DNA of 64,000 nt. Source: Staphylococcus sp. 17KM0847 (GTDB lineage: Bacteria; Bacillota; Bacilli; Staphylococcales; Staphylococcaceae). The translations under genes were made by a program, and so were the position numbers. The stretch is from assembly GCF_013463155.1 (NCBI RefSeq), contig NZ_CP040781.1:1736001-1800000 (forward strand). The letters run 5' to 3'. The notes beneath the pieces are model-generated. The model made no database searches and was not told the DNA's origin. It saw only the letters and a program-made list of their open reading frames with translations. Positions 20,439 to 29,060 of this stretch are shown here, piece by piece (positions within the stretch are counted from its first letter, which is position 1; each line of letters starts with the position of its first letter).

Positions 20439-20892
20439 GGATATCCTCCTCTAATGTTTCTAAAAATGCCTTAATTTTCGCTGTATATTGCTGTGTTTTA
20501 CGAATAGACTGACCCGCCGATCCTACACTGACAGTTACATCATCATGTACAACTGTAAGCATATTGAAAAAGTCTGATTGTTGTTTATCTCCTGTATGAT
20601 TAACCCATTGAGATGGCGTCGCATCCTGTGTAACTTGATCATTTACTGTTGCATTGTTTGTTGCGACAATAATCAATGCTGCGGATTCAATATCACTCGA
20701 TTCATACTCTTTTTGTAATAAGCGCACCGTATTGGGCCATGTCTCTTCCAAAAATTTTTCATGAAATTTGGGACTCACAATATCAATTCGACATCCTTCG
20801 CGTACTAAAACCTTAAACTTACGCCAAGCAATTTTGCCCCCTCCGACAATAACAACATGCTTATCTTGCAAGTTTAACTGTACTGGATACAT
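20431..20892 (-). CDS. sirC: Precorrin-2 dehydrogenase SirC-like
   Basis: 153 residues from ATG 20892, six bases after GAGGAGG; the longer frame from 20916 is unlikely. Rossmann motif VIVGGGKIAWRK near residue 15. NAD-dependent oxidation of precorrin-2 to sirohydrochlorin; short form without the methylase domain of CysG. Overlaps the end of sirB by 32 bases. Confidence 0.9.
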   Translation of the reverse strand: MYPVQLNLQDKHVVIVGGGKIAWRKFKVLVREGCRIDIVSPKFHEKFLEETWPNTVRLLQKEYESSDIESAALIIVATNNATVNDQVTQDATPSQWVNHTGDKQQSDFFNMLTVVHDDVTVSVGSAGQSIRKTQQYTAKIKAFLETLEEDIHE

Positions 20893-21613
20893 ATTGTGCC
20901 TCCTCACATGTTGCAATGCGTTCTAAAATAATCTTTTTTAATATTGGGTCAAAGTTAATTGCTGATGTATAAGCGACTTCACACGGTAATGCCATATCAT
21001 CAATTTGGCGTTTCGTTTTATTCACTAAGTAACCATCAAAAAAGAAGAATGGCACGATAAGCAACTTTTCATATTGTTTCGCAATGAAAGGCAGTGTTTC
21101 ATAAAAGTTAAGCGCACCGTATACCATACTCGGATAACAGTGATATTCAGTATCTGATAACTGTTTTGCAATTGATGTTAATGCCCGATCCGGTTCATCA
21201 AAACGCTTGTTTCCATGTGCTAAAATCACAATACCTGTTTCTTCATCAATATCATCTGCATGATGTGATAATTGAGATGCTACCCAATCTGTCATATATG
21301 GGTGTGTACCTAATGGCTCTGCCAACTGGAAAGAAACATAATGATAGCAAGCTTGCCATACTTTCATTTTTTCAACAATATCTTCATAATAATGTGATGC
21401 TGTGAACAACAATAGTGGCACAAGATTAATTTTGTCATACCCTTGTTGCACATTATCCTTTATGACATCATCTAAAGACTTTATTTCTGACTCTAAAAAC
21501 GCGACATCATACGCAATGTAAGTCCCTTTAAATAAATGATGCACAAAGTGTTCTAGCGTTTGATTTAACTTACCTTTTCGCATACCATGTACAATTAAAA
21601 TCGTCTTATGCAA
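20861..21613 (-). CDS. sirB: Sirohydrochlorin ferrochelatase SirB/CbiX-like (often annotated NirR)
   Basis: 250 residues. The TTG at 21613 is the likely start: AGGGGG lies eight bases upstream and the protein then begins with the conserved 'HKTILIVHGMRKG'. Upstream in-frame sense codons reach the Rex site at 21659. Two CbiX-like halves, with His in IVHG near residue 9 and in ILAHGNKR near 130. Inserts Fe2+ into sirohydrochlorin to give siroheme. In staphylococcal annotations this gene is often named nirR, 'regulator', which the sequence does not support. First gene of the operon. Confidence 0.88.
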   Translation of the reverse strand: MHKTILIVHGMRKGKLNQTLEHFVHHLFKGTYIAYDVAFLESEIKSLDDVIKDNVQQGYDKINLVPLLLFTASHYYEDIVEKMKVWQACYHYVSFQLAEPLGTHPYMTDWVASQLSHHADDIDEETGIVILAHGNKRFDEPDRALTSIAKQLSDTEYHCYPSMVYGALNFYETLPFIAKQYEKLLIVPFFFFDGYLVNKTKRQIDDMALPCEVAYTSAINFDPILKKIILERIATCEEAQYVSSTVKLAR

Positions 21614-21658
21614 TCCCTTCGCCCCCTCACCCTCATTGTAATCTAATTCACACAACTT

Positions 21659-21676
21659 TTGTGATTATATTCACAA
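21659..21676 (-). promoter_or_regulatory. Rex operator over the sirB -10
   Basis: TTGTGA-TTATAT-TCACAA, a perfect Rex palindrome. Read on the minus strand it contains TATAAT, the likely -10 of the sirB promoter, so Rex binding would block polymerase until NADH rises. Confidence 0.8.
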
Positions 21677-21687
21677 CTAAATATAAA

Positions 21688-21728
21688 ATTAGGGAAACCC
21701 TTCGCGTGTTGCGAGGGGTTTCCCTAAT
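21688..21728 (-). terminator. Long hairpin: acetyltransferase terminator and possible NreC site
   Basis: A 13-base perfect inverted repeat (ATTAGGGAAACCC / GGGTTTCCCTAAT) extends inward through TCGC/GCGA to about 18 pairs. On the minus strand it is followed by TTTTATATTT, as expected of a terminator for the gene at 21752. Its outer arms are TAGGGAA boxes like those before narG, and it lies just upstream of the sirB promoter, so it may serve both purposes. Confidence 0.65.
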
Positions 21729-21751
21729 CACATTTTTATACTGTATCACGT

Positions 21752-22303
21752 TTATTTATTACTTTTTTCTGACCACGGTGGGGGTATAAGCAGAGCATCA
21801 TCATAGCGTTCTGGAATTAATACTTTGACCATCATTACACCCTTATCTCCACTCTCCTCTTCCATCTCGTAAAATACATCATATCCTCTATTTTGATATA
21901 CATCAAGTAGCCACCCCATCTTACGTGCTGACGTCCCCAACACCACAGCAGGTGCTTTTAGCGTATCTCTAAGTATACTTTCTTCAACATAACGCATCAT
22001 CTCACTGCCATAACCTAATTGTGCATAATCAGGATCTGTTGCCAACCACCATATAAATGGATATTGTGCCACTGGATTTTGAGACTCCCATGGGAAACGA
22101 ATAGATAACGTCGATACAATGTTCCCATCTATCTCAAGAACATAGCAAGCATTATTTTGAATATTATCTTGAATCATTTCAGGCGTCGCATGAACAGATG
22201 GCCAATCGATCCCTACTTCACGTAAAGGTGTAAATGCACGATACATGAGTAGGTATAAAGATTCTGTATCTTTTAATGTCGCTAATCTAAACTGTTTTTT
22301 CAT
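21752..22303 (-). CDS. GNAT-family N-acetyltransferase
   Basis: 183 residues. GNAT fold with the central WWLATDPDYAQLGYGSEMMRYV stretch (residues 85-105), where QLGYGS corresponds to the acetyl-CoA loop, and a C-terminal CoA-side motif VYQNRGYDVF. Target unknown. Start ATG at 22303 follows AGAGGTGTATCGAT. Located between sirB and the divergent nitrite channel gene; no functional link visible. Confidence 0.8.
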   Translation of the reverse strand: MKKQFRLATLKDTESLYLLMYRAFTPLREVGIDWPSVHATPEMIQDNIQNNACYVLEIDGNIVSTLSIRFPWESQNPVAQYPFIWWLATDPDYAQLGYGSEMMRYVEESILRDTLKAPAVVLGTSARKMGWLLDVYQNRGYDVFYEMEEESGDKGVMMVKVLIPERYDDALLIPPPWSEKSNK

Positions 22304-22477
22304 ATCGATACACCTCTCTTATTTTGCAATGAAGTTATGCTATCAAAATAGATAGACAACAGTATAATCATTCATTTTTTATACTTTCCAAATGTACTAT
22401 CACAGTCACTCATTATCATGTAAAATAAAATTATACGGGCTAAATATTATATTCAACGAAAATATGGAGGGGATTAT

Positions 22478-23296
22478 ATGTCTGTTGAGAAACCCAAAAA
22501 AAATATTGAAGATACCTTCTTATCACGGCACATTGTAGACGGGATTATTGAGAGTGTTGCAATGAAAGAAGTGATGTTAGATCGCACAATGTCTCGCTAT
22601 ATTTTAAAATCAATGATGTCTGGTTTTTTGCTCGCAATCGTCACAGTGTTTATGTTAGCAATGAAAACGCAAATGGCGGGTGCTTTACCAGGTGTTATCA
22701 ACTTGATGGGTGCGATTGCTTTTAGTATCGCCCTAGTTCTCATCGTATTAACACACTCAGAACTTTTAACAAGTAACTTTATGTTCTTAACTATCGGCAT
22801 GTACTATCGCACGATTACAATTGCCAAATCGATGTGGCTTTTTATCATTTGTTTTTTAGGCAACATCCTTGGTGCGTTCGCGCTATTCATCCTACTTTAC
22901 TTCACAAAAGTAATGACACCAGAAATGATTACAGCACTCACTGCAACAGTAGATGCTAAAACAATCGAACCTACTTGGATTAATATTTTAGTTAAGGCTA
23001 TATTTGCTAACTTCTTTATTAATATTGGTATTTACGTTTCATTAATGTTTAAGGAAGGCTTAACGAAAACATTTTTTATCGCAATTGGCGTCATTATCTT
23101 TGTCTTTATGGCCTATGAACATGTTGTATACAATGCAGGCTTATTTGTAGGTATGCTCTTTTACAACTTTGACGCTATAAGCTGGGTAGGTGTACTCAAA
23201 AATATCACTTTTGCATTTATCGGTAACTACATCGGTGGTGGCCTTATGATTGGATTGTTGTATGCCTATTTGAATGGTACACCAAATCAAAATTAA
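22478..23296 (+). CDS. nirC: Formate/nitrite transporter (FNT) NirC-like
   Basis: 272 residues. Six-helix FNT channel: an N-terminal helix, LTHSELLTSNFM (FNT signature around residue 90), and the second signature NIGIYVSLMFKEG plus FMAYEHVVYNAGLF. Moves nitrite or formate across the membrane, fitting the adjacent nir/nar genes and the pflB gene in this window. ATG follows GGAGGGGATTAT. Single gene with a strong terminator. Confidence 0.9.
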   Translation: MSVEKPKKNIEDTFLSRHIVDGIIESVAMKEVMLDRTMSRYILKSMMSGFLLAIVTVFMLAMKTQMAGALPGVINLMGAIAFSIALVLIVLTHSELLTSNFMFLTIGMYYRTITIAKSMWLFIICFLGNILGAFALFILLYFTKVMTPEMITALTATVDAKTIEPTWINILVKAIFANFFINIGIYVSLMFKEGLTKTFFIAIGVIIFVFMAYEHVVYNAGLFVGMLFYNFDAISWVGVLKNITFAFIGNYIGGGLMIGLLYAYLNGTPNQN

Positions 23297-23304
23297 ATCG
23301 CTAG

Positions 23305-23350
23305 AAAAAAGCACGCTAAACAGTAAAACATACTGCTTAGCGTGCTTTTT
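23305..23350. terminator. Bidirectional terminator after nirC
   Basis: AAAAGCACGCTAA-CAGTA pairs with TACTG-CTTAGCGTGCTTTT; it also serves the convergent small gene at 23353. Confidence 0.9.
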
Positions 23351-23352
23351 AA

Positions 23353-23535
23353 TTATTGATTATTATTTTTGCGACGTGTCATCACTTTTAAACCATATGC
23401 AAAAATACCATAACCTGCTGCAGTTTGTACAACCCACTTCACCCAACCATTCAAATCACATGTTTTACTCAACATAGCAGGTACAGCCGTACTTGCTACA
23501 TATAAACCTAACACTTTGACATAACGTTTATTCAT
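23353..23535 (-). CDS. Small hypothetical membrane protein
   Basis: 60 residues, starting at ATG 23535 with AAGGGAGAG eight bases upstream. Two hydrophobic stretches (about 8-22 and 33-50) and a basic, Asn-rich end. I do not recognise the family. Good ribosome site, independent position and shared terminator argue that it is real. Confidence 0.6.
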   Translation of the reverse strand: MNKRYVKVLGLYVASTAVPAMLSKTCDLNGWVKWVVQTAAGYGIFAYGLKVMTRRKNNNQ

Positions 23536-23883
23536 ACTTATCTCTCCCTTTTATTGAATGATAAATTTATGATGTGGTGAACTGAACAGCTGTGCTTATA
23601 GACGAGCATCGTTCATATACATCTCTTTCATTCTATCACTGCTCAAACTCTTGTTTACACCTTAATTCTGACAAATTGTTGAAGACAAACTGGCAACTTT
23701 GTGTCTAAACGATGAAAAACAAATGAGAAAAACAGTGATGATCTATGCTATGTCCCCTAATATAATATGCACCTTATTTTCTCATCTCATGCATTAATTT
23801 ATATAAGTATGTTATATTTTAGTTGAAAAAATTTTGCGAACATTTAATTATTTTGTTATCTTTATTCATTATAGTCGTTAAAA

Positions 23884-23897
23884 TGAAAACGATTACA
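23884..23897 (+). promoter_or_regulatory. CcpA cre site before the DASS transporter
   Basis: TGAAAACGATTACA fits the cre consensus TGWAANCGNTNWCA at every position. It lies 24 bases before the start codon, a repressing position. The rest of 23536-23920 is AT-rich with no other feature seen. Confidence 0.75.
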
Positions 23898-23920
23898 AAT
23901 ATATAAAAGGGGTTTTTTGT

Positions 23921-25447
23921 ATGAGTACGTCTCAAAAAAATAATTCAACTGTTGTATTTAAGCCATTATGGTTTATTCTTGCTTTTGTAGTACTTATTGC
24001 TATTTTACTCATTCCGACACCTGCAAGTTTACCTATCATGGGAAAATGTGCGCTTGCCATTTTAGCGTTCGCTGTTATTTTATGGGTAACCGAAGCCGTT
24101 AGCTATCCTGTATCTGCTGCAATTATTATTGGATTAATCATTTTACTGCTTGGTTTTAGCCCTGTACAAAACCTAACAGAATCTCTAGGCAATCCTAAGT
24201 CAGGTGGAGAAGTCTTGACCGGTTCAGATGCGTTTAGTACAAGTAATGCATTAAAGCTTGCATTTAGTGGTTTTTCATCAAGTGCTGTCGCTTTGGTTGC
24301 TGCTGCACTCTTCTTAGCAACAGCAATGCAAGTGACAAACTTACATAAGCGATTAGCTTTATGGGTGTTATCGCTCGTTGGAAACAAGACCAAACGTATT
24401 GTAATTGGCGCGATTCTCGTTGCCATTATCTTAGCTTTCTTTGTACCTTCTGCAACAGCACGTACCGGCGCCGTTGTACCTATTCTTCTCGGTATGGTTG
24501 CTGCTTTTGGGGTAACAAAGCATAGTAAACTTGCTGCATTATTAGTGATCACTGCTGTACAGGCCGTATCTATCTGGAATGTCGGTATTAAAACAGCAGC
24601 TGCTCAAAACATTGTTGCAGTCAACTTTATTAGCAATCAACTGGGTCATGATGTATCTTGGGGCGAATGGTTCTTATATGCTGCACCTTGGTCTATTATC
24701 ATGTCCATCGTTTTATATTTTGTAATGCTAAAAGTTTTACCTCCTGAACAAAATGAAATTGAAGGTGGAACAGCACTTGTTAAACAACAACTTGCTGAGT
24801 TAGGTCCAATCACACCGAAAGAATGGCGTCTGATCGTCATTTCTATTGGACTTCTAGTGCTTTGGTCTACTGAAAAGATATTGCATCCTATTGATTCATC
24901 ATCTATCACATTATTAGCACTTGCAATTATGCTCACTCCTAAAATTGGTATTATGAGCTGGAAAGAAGCTGAAAGCCGTATTCCTTGGGGAACAATTATC
25001 GTTTTCGGTGTAGGTATCTCATTAGGTAATGTACTTTTACAAACGACTGCTGCCCAATGGCTTAGCGACAAAACATTCGGTCTTATGGGATTACAAAGTA
25101 TGCCCATCATTGCTACAATTGCATTGATTTCACTTTTCAATATTTTAATCCATTTAGGGTTTGCCAGTGCAACCAGTTTGGCATCTGCACTGATTCCAGT
25201 ATTTATTTCATTAACAACTACTCTAAATCTCGGTGACCACTCTATTGGATTTGTCTTAATACAACAATTCGTTATTTGTTTCGGGTTTTTATTACCTGTG
25301 AGTTCACCACAAGGCATGCTCGCTTACGGTACTGAAACATTTACCGTTAAAGATTACTTAAAAGTAGGTATACCTCTAACAGTTGTAGGTTACATTCTTA
25401 TTATTGTATTCAGTATGACTTATTGGCAATGGTTAGGGTTACTATAA
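23921..25447 (+). CDS. DASS/SLC13-family anion transporter
   Basis: 508 residues, about twelve membrane helices. DASS family features include FVPSATARTGAVVP (SNT-like motif) near residue 185 and a second NILIHLGFASATSLASALIP near 410. Related to CitT/YbhI carriers of di- and tricarboxylates such as 2-oxoglutarate, malate or citrate; it resembles Na+-dependent SdcS less closely. A cre site in its promoter suggests use only when preferred sugars are absent. Monocistronic with a terminator at 25528. Confidence 0.85.
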   Translation: MSTSQKNNSTVVFKPLWFILAFVVLIAILLIPTPASLPIMGKCALAILAFAVILWVTEAVSYPVSAAIIIGLIILLLGFSPVQNLTESLGNPKSGGEVLTGSDAFSTSNALKLAFSGFSSSAVALVAAALFLATAMQVTNLHKRLALWVLSLVGNKTKRIVIGAILVAIILAFFVPSATARTGAVVPILLGMVAAFGVTKHSKLAALLVITAVQAVSIWNVGIKTAAAQNIVAVNFISNQLGHDVSWGEWFLYAAPWSIIMSIVLYFVMLKVLPPEQNEIEGGTALVKQQLAELGPITPKEWRLIVISIGLLVLWSTEKILHPIDSSSITLLALAIMLTPKIGIMSWKEAESRIPWGTIIVFGVGISLGNVLLQTTAAQWLSDKTFGLMGLQSMPIIATIALISLFNILIHLGFASATSLASALIPVFISLTTTLNLGDHSIGFVLIQQFVICFGFLLPVSSPQGMLAYGTETFTVKDYLKVGIPLTVVGYILIIVFSMTYWQWLGLL

Positions 25448-25527
25448 TTTCTCAAATACACTTTTATAGCTCTATACATCTCCAAGCTCTATACATTAAT
25501 CATTAATAGTTCACTATGTCGAACAAC

Positions 25528-25579
25528 GTAGGATAGTCAAACCTCTTTGCAAAATTGAGGTGTCTATCCTACTTTTTTA
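25528..25579 (+). terminator. Terminator of the DASS transporter gene
   Basis: GTAGGATAG...ACCTC pairs with GAGGTGTCTATCCTAC followed by TTTTTTA. Confidence 0.85.
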
Positions 25580-25585
25580 TTCATA

Positions 25586-25622
25586 ATAAAAAGCGCTAGA
25601 ATGCGGGGAACATTCTAACGCT
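25586..25622 (-). terminator. Terminator of the candidate sRNA
   Basis: AGCGTTAGAATG pairs with CATTCTAGCGCT around a TTCCCCG loop, then TTTTTATT on the minus strand. Confidence 0.8.
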
Positions 25623-25803
25623 ATCCGTTCAACACTTAGAGAAGCAGTACAGGATATGGACAAAGCCTTTGTATAATAAAAGACATTGTTCCAAAATCCC
25701 GTCCGACTTCATAAGGAGGTGTTTATTGGGTATTTTGGGATTGTTATATCTGCTTTAACTTAATCGGGGTGAACAGTTATGGGAATGTATAAGTTAACTG
25801 TTC
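25586..25803 (-). ncRNA. Candidate C-rich small regulatory RNA
   Basis: No ORF fits this stretch, yet on the minus strand it has a TATTAT -10 (25809-25814), a 5' hairpin GAACAGTTA/TAACTGTTC with a loop holding TTCCC (25771-25803), unpaired C-rich runs (CACCCCG, AATCCC, ATACCC), an anti-Shine-Dalgarno run CACCTCCTTA near 25712, and a strong terminator with a TTCCCCG loop. This is the build of staphylococcal sRNAs that block ribosome sites. It could correspond to RsaI (RsaOG), but I cannot verify that. An earlier 3' end near TTTTATTAT (about 25675) would make it about 130 nt. Confidence 0.6.
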
Positions 25804-26167
25804 TGTCTATAATATACACGCTTTTTTATCATTTAACATCCGACGTGAGTTTGAAATTGAGCTACACCTCCCGTACCATAACTTAATGTTCTATGCTATA
25901 ACGGACAAAATATATCAATTACTTATTAACACTAAATCTATAAAATTACATGTCTGAAAATTATTAATTTTTTTACTTTATATAAGTCACAAATATGTCA
26001 AAAACATCTAATATCACCATATACTTTAATACATTAATGTGAAGAAGCGTTGACGCATTATGGCATATCAGCGTTCAAGTAAAAATGTATTTTCACAATC
26101 TATATAATTTTTTTATATAAAATGAAATCATCTTGATAAATCGCTTTCTTGTGCTTTATGACGCTCT

Positions 26168-26181
26168 TGCATACGCTTTCA
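26168..26181. promoter_or_regulatory. cre-like site before the serine dehydratase operon
   Basis: Reverse strand TGAAAGCGTATGCA matches the cre consensus except at one position. It lies about 80 bases before the first gene. Between the sRNA and this site (25830-26160) I see only AT-rich sequence. Confidence 0.5.
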
Positions 26182-26262
26182 AAAGACATTATGATGGTGT
26201 TGCGTTAAAGAGAGAAGCAATTAAAAAAATAAAATAAATGTATTAGAGAGAAGGAATTGTTT

Positions 26263-27294
26263 ATGGATTTCATTTTAGGGATTGGTACTTTACTTGTAGT
26301 TTTATTGGCAATGACTTTATTTTTAAAGTTCGCACCTAATGGTAAGGTCAGCTTGCAAGCATTATCTGGTGCTGCGTGTGCAACCTTTCTACCAGAGGCA
26401 TTCTTAAAATACGCTATTGGCGGTGTCTTCCACATTGACTACTTCGTTAAAATTGGTGAAATTGCTGGAAGTTTGAGCGGCGTCGCAGTAGGTATTTTAA
26501 CTTGTTTGAAATTTGGCGTTAACCCTGTTTTTGCAGTATTAACAGGTTTAGTATTATTCGATTTTAAATTATTACCTGCATTTATTGCAGCATACTTTGT
26601 AGCATTTGGTTTAAAACAAGTTGAAAAATACGTTCCTGAAGGTTTAGACCTTATTGTTGTTATTTTAGTGTCACCAGCTATTACATTCGGTATTGCATCT
26701 ATTGTATCACCAAGTGTTATCGCTGTATTAAAACAAATCGGTACTGCTGTTACAGCTGTTGGTGATAATAATCCTTACGCACTTGCACTAGTCATCGGTG
26801 CGATTGTACCTGTTGTGGGTATGACACCTCTAAGCTCTATGGTATTTACAAGTTTACTCGGCTTAACAGGTATTCCAATGGCAATCGGTGCATTAGGTTG
26901 TATGGGTAGCTCATTCGTTAACTTTGTGATCTTTAGAAAATTAAAAATTGGTAACCCTGGTAAAGCTTTTGCGGTTGCAATCGAGCCATTAACACAAATT
27001 GACATTATCGCAAAGTACCCTATTCAACTTTATGGCACAAACGCAATCGTAGGTATGGTCAATGGTTTATTTATCACTTACATGGGTATTGTTGTAGACC
27101 AACCAGGTATGGCTACACCAATTGCTGGACCTATCGTAGCATTAGGATTTAATGAAGTTGTTCCAACAGTCATCACTATTGTTGTCGTTGCAGCAATTAG
27201 TATTATTTTAAGCTATTTCATTGGCACATTTATGAGCAAACGTAACTTGAATTTAAACATCAATACAAACAAATTAAACAATCAAACAAACTAA
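26263..27294 (+). CDS. PfoR-like membrane protein (PTS_EIIC_2 family)
   Basis: 343 residues, about nine or ten membrane helices, belonging to the EIIC-like family often labelled 'perfringolysin O regulator PfoR' or 'PTS sugar transporter IIC'. No EIIA or EIIB is nearby, so a true PTS role is doubtful. ATG 26263 has AAGG eight bases upstream; the TTG at 26257 does not. It is 14 bases before sdaAB and probably co-transcribed; a role in serine uptake is a reasonable inference but unproven. Confidence 0.75.
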   Translation: MDFILGIGTLLVVLLAMTLFLKFAPNGKVSLQALSGAACATFLPEAFLKYAIGGVFHIDYFVKIGEIAGSLSGVAVGILTCLKFGVNPVFAVLTGLVLFDFKLLPAFIAAYFVAFGLKQVEKYVPEGLDLIVVILVSPAITFGIASIVSPSVIAVLKQIGTAVTAVGDNNPYALALVIGAIVPVVGMTPLSSMVFTSLLGLTGIPMAIGALGCMGSSFVNFVIFRKLKIGNPGKAFAVAIEPLTQIDIIAKYPIQLYGTNAIVGMVNGLFITYMGIVVDQPGMATPIAGPIVALGFNEVVPTVITIVVVAAISIILSYFIGTFMSKRNLNLNINTNKLNNQTN

Positions 27295-27308
27295 GGAGAG
27301 AATAAACT

Positions 27309-27986
27309 ATGGCACGTACGAAAGACTTCCAAAGTGCATTTGATATTATTGGCCCAGTTATGATGGGACCATCTAGTTCACATACAGCAGGTGCTGTCAA
27401 AATCGCCAAGGCAGCTCGAGCAGTCTTAGGCGGTACGCCTGACACAATCGAAGTACACTATTACGAATCATTTGCCGAAACACACAAAGGACACGGCACA
27501 GACTTAGCTATTGTTGGCGGTTTGCTTGGCTTTAGCACTTTCGATGAGCGCATTAAAACATCAACAAAAATTGCTAAAGAACAAGGCATTCCTTATGAAT
27601 TTATTGAAGAAAAAGGAACAAGTTTGGGCGAGCACCCGAACTGTGCATTAATCATTCTTGAAAAGGATGGACGCCATGTAGAGCTAAACGGTATTTCAAT
27701 TGGTGGTGGTGCTTTTAAAGTAAAAAGTATTCACGTCAATGGTATGTGTATCCTACTCACACATACACCTAACTTACTCGTTATTGATGGCGAATCAGGT
27801 ATTTCTGAAGTCAATCACCTCATTAATGAACTTGTCGAGCACGAGGTAGATATTAACGAAGAAATTAAAACAATGAGCGGTAGTCGTTGTCTATTGGCAC
27901 TACATTTAAATAAAGCAATCAACGAAACATTACTTGAAACTTTAAGAGAGAAATATACATCGTTAAACTTCTCTTACATCGAATAA
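27309..27986 (+). CDS. sdaAB: L-serine dehydratase, beta subunit
   Basis: 225 residues. Begins with the family motif DIIGPVMMGPSSSHTAGA and ends with an ACT-like domain (about 150-220). With SdaAA it deaminates L-serine to pyruvate and ammonia. Ribosome site GGAGAG at seven or more bases. Same orientation and close spacing to pfoR-like gene and sdaAA. Confidence 0.94.
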   Translation: MARTKDFQSAFDIIGPVMMGPSSSHTAGAVKIAKAARAVLGGTPDTIEVHYYESFAETHKGHGTDLAIVGGLLGFSTFDERIKTSTKIAKEQGIPYEFIEEKGTSLGEHPNCALIILEKDGRHVELNGISIGGGAFKVKSIHVNGMCILLTHTPNLLVIDGESGISEVNHLINELVEHEVDINEEIKTMSGSRCLLALHLNKAINETLLETLREKYTSLNFSYIE

Positions 27987-28007
27987 CTCATCAGGGGGAA
28001 ATGAATA

Positions 28008-28907
28008 ATGTTTGATTCAATGAAAGAATTAATAGAATATGCTGAGCAAAACAATACAAGCTTTTCAGAAATTATGATTGCACATGAAATGGAAACTCGT
28101 GGTATGACACGTGAAGAAGTATATGACATGATGCAACATAACTTGGATACTATGCGCGATGCTGTAGAAAAAGGGACAACTGGAGAAGGCGTTAAAAGTG
28201 TAACGGGTTATACAGGACAAGATGCTATTAAAGTACGTCAATATAATGAAACAAATAAAGCATTATCAGGTAATGATATGATGACAGCAGTACAAGGTGC
28301 TATTGCTACAAATGAAGTCAACGCTGCTATGGGTATTATTTGTGCGACACCAACAGCAGGTTCTTCAGGTACAATTCCGGGTGTTTTATTCAAATTAGAA
28401 CAATCACATGGCTTAGACAATGATCAAATGATTAAGTTTTTATTCTCTGCATCTATGTGCGGTATGATTATCGCAAACAATGCATCAGTTGCTGGTGCTA
28501 TTGGTGGTTGTCAAGCTGAAGTAGGTACAGCCTCTGCAATTGCGGCGGCGGCTGCCGTAGAAACTTTTGGTGGTACACCTGAACAATCAGGTCATGCCAT
28601 CGCTATCAGTTTAGCTAACTTACTTGGTCTTGTATGTGACCCTGTAGCAGGTCTTGTAGAAATTCCATGTGTCATGCGTAATGCAATCGGTTCTGGTAAT
28701 GGCTTAATCTCTGCTGACCTTGCACTTGCAGGTGTAGAAAGTCGTATCCCAGTAGATGAAGTCATTATGGCAATGGATACAGTAGGTCGTAACTTGCCAG
28801 CATCATTACGTGAAACGGGTATTGGTGGTCTTGCAGGTACACCAACCGGACAAGCGATTAAAGAAAAAATCTTTGGTACATCTAGTAAAGATGAAGTTTT
28901 CTCATAA
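28008..28907 (+). CDS. sdaAA: L-serine dehydratase, alpha subunit (iron-sulfur)
   Basis: 299 residues. Contains CATPTAGSSGTIPG, MCGMI and CDPVAGLVEIPC, the cysteines that hold the [4Fe-4S] cluster which polarises serine. An oxygen-labile enzyme, in keeping with the low-oxygen theme of the window. Start ATG 28008 follows AGGGGGAA. Operon ends with the terminator at 28955. Confidence 0.95.
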   Translation: MFDSMKELIEYAEQNNTSFSEIMIAHEMETRGMTREEVYDMMQHNLDTMRDAVEKGTTGEGVKSVTGYTGQDAIKVRQYNETNKALSGNDMMTAVQGAIATNEVNAAMGIICATPTAGSSGTIPGVLFKLEQSHGLDNDQMIKFLFSASMCGMIIANNASVAGAIGGCQAEVGTASAIAAAAAVETFGGTPEQSGHAIAISLANLLGLVCDPVAGLVEIPCVMRNAIGSGNGLISADLALAGVESRIPVDEVIMAMDTVGRNLPASLRETGIGGLAGTPTGQAIKEKIFGTSSKDEVFS

Positions 28908-28954
28908 ACAAACTTATGGTATAAGGGCATCATTGATTTAATACTTATTTATAA

Positions 28955-29000
28955 AAAGGACAATTTCTATTTTCTAATACAAAATGGAAGTTGTCCTCTT
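28955..29000 (+). terminator. Terminator of the sda operon
   Basis: AAGGACAA-TTTCTATTTT pairs with AAAATGGAA-GTTGTCCT followed by CTTTGTT. Confidence 0.75.
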
Positions 29001-29060
29001 TGTTATTCATCTTTTATAACAGGTATATAAAAAGAAGTTTAATTCATATAAAGGTTAAAG

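Noticed and set aside
20861-21613. Reading this gene as a transcriptional regulator 'NirR'
   Set aside because: The protein has two CbiX/SirB halves with chelatase histidines and no DNA-binding motif; operon content also fits siroheme synthesis.
24103-25317. Long minus-strand frames (149 and 223 codons) opposite the DASS transporter
   Set aside because: Their Pro/Asn/Ile-rich composition is typical of the complement of a membrane-protein gene; no start signals.
25700-25760. Tiny plus-strand reading frames of 10-14 codons behind AAGGAGGTG considered as a toxin peptide
   Set aside because: Too short, no hydrophobic toxin pattern, and the AAGGAGG is better explained as the complement of the anti-Shine-Dalgarno run in the minus-strand sRNA.
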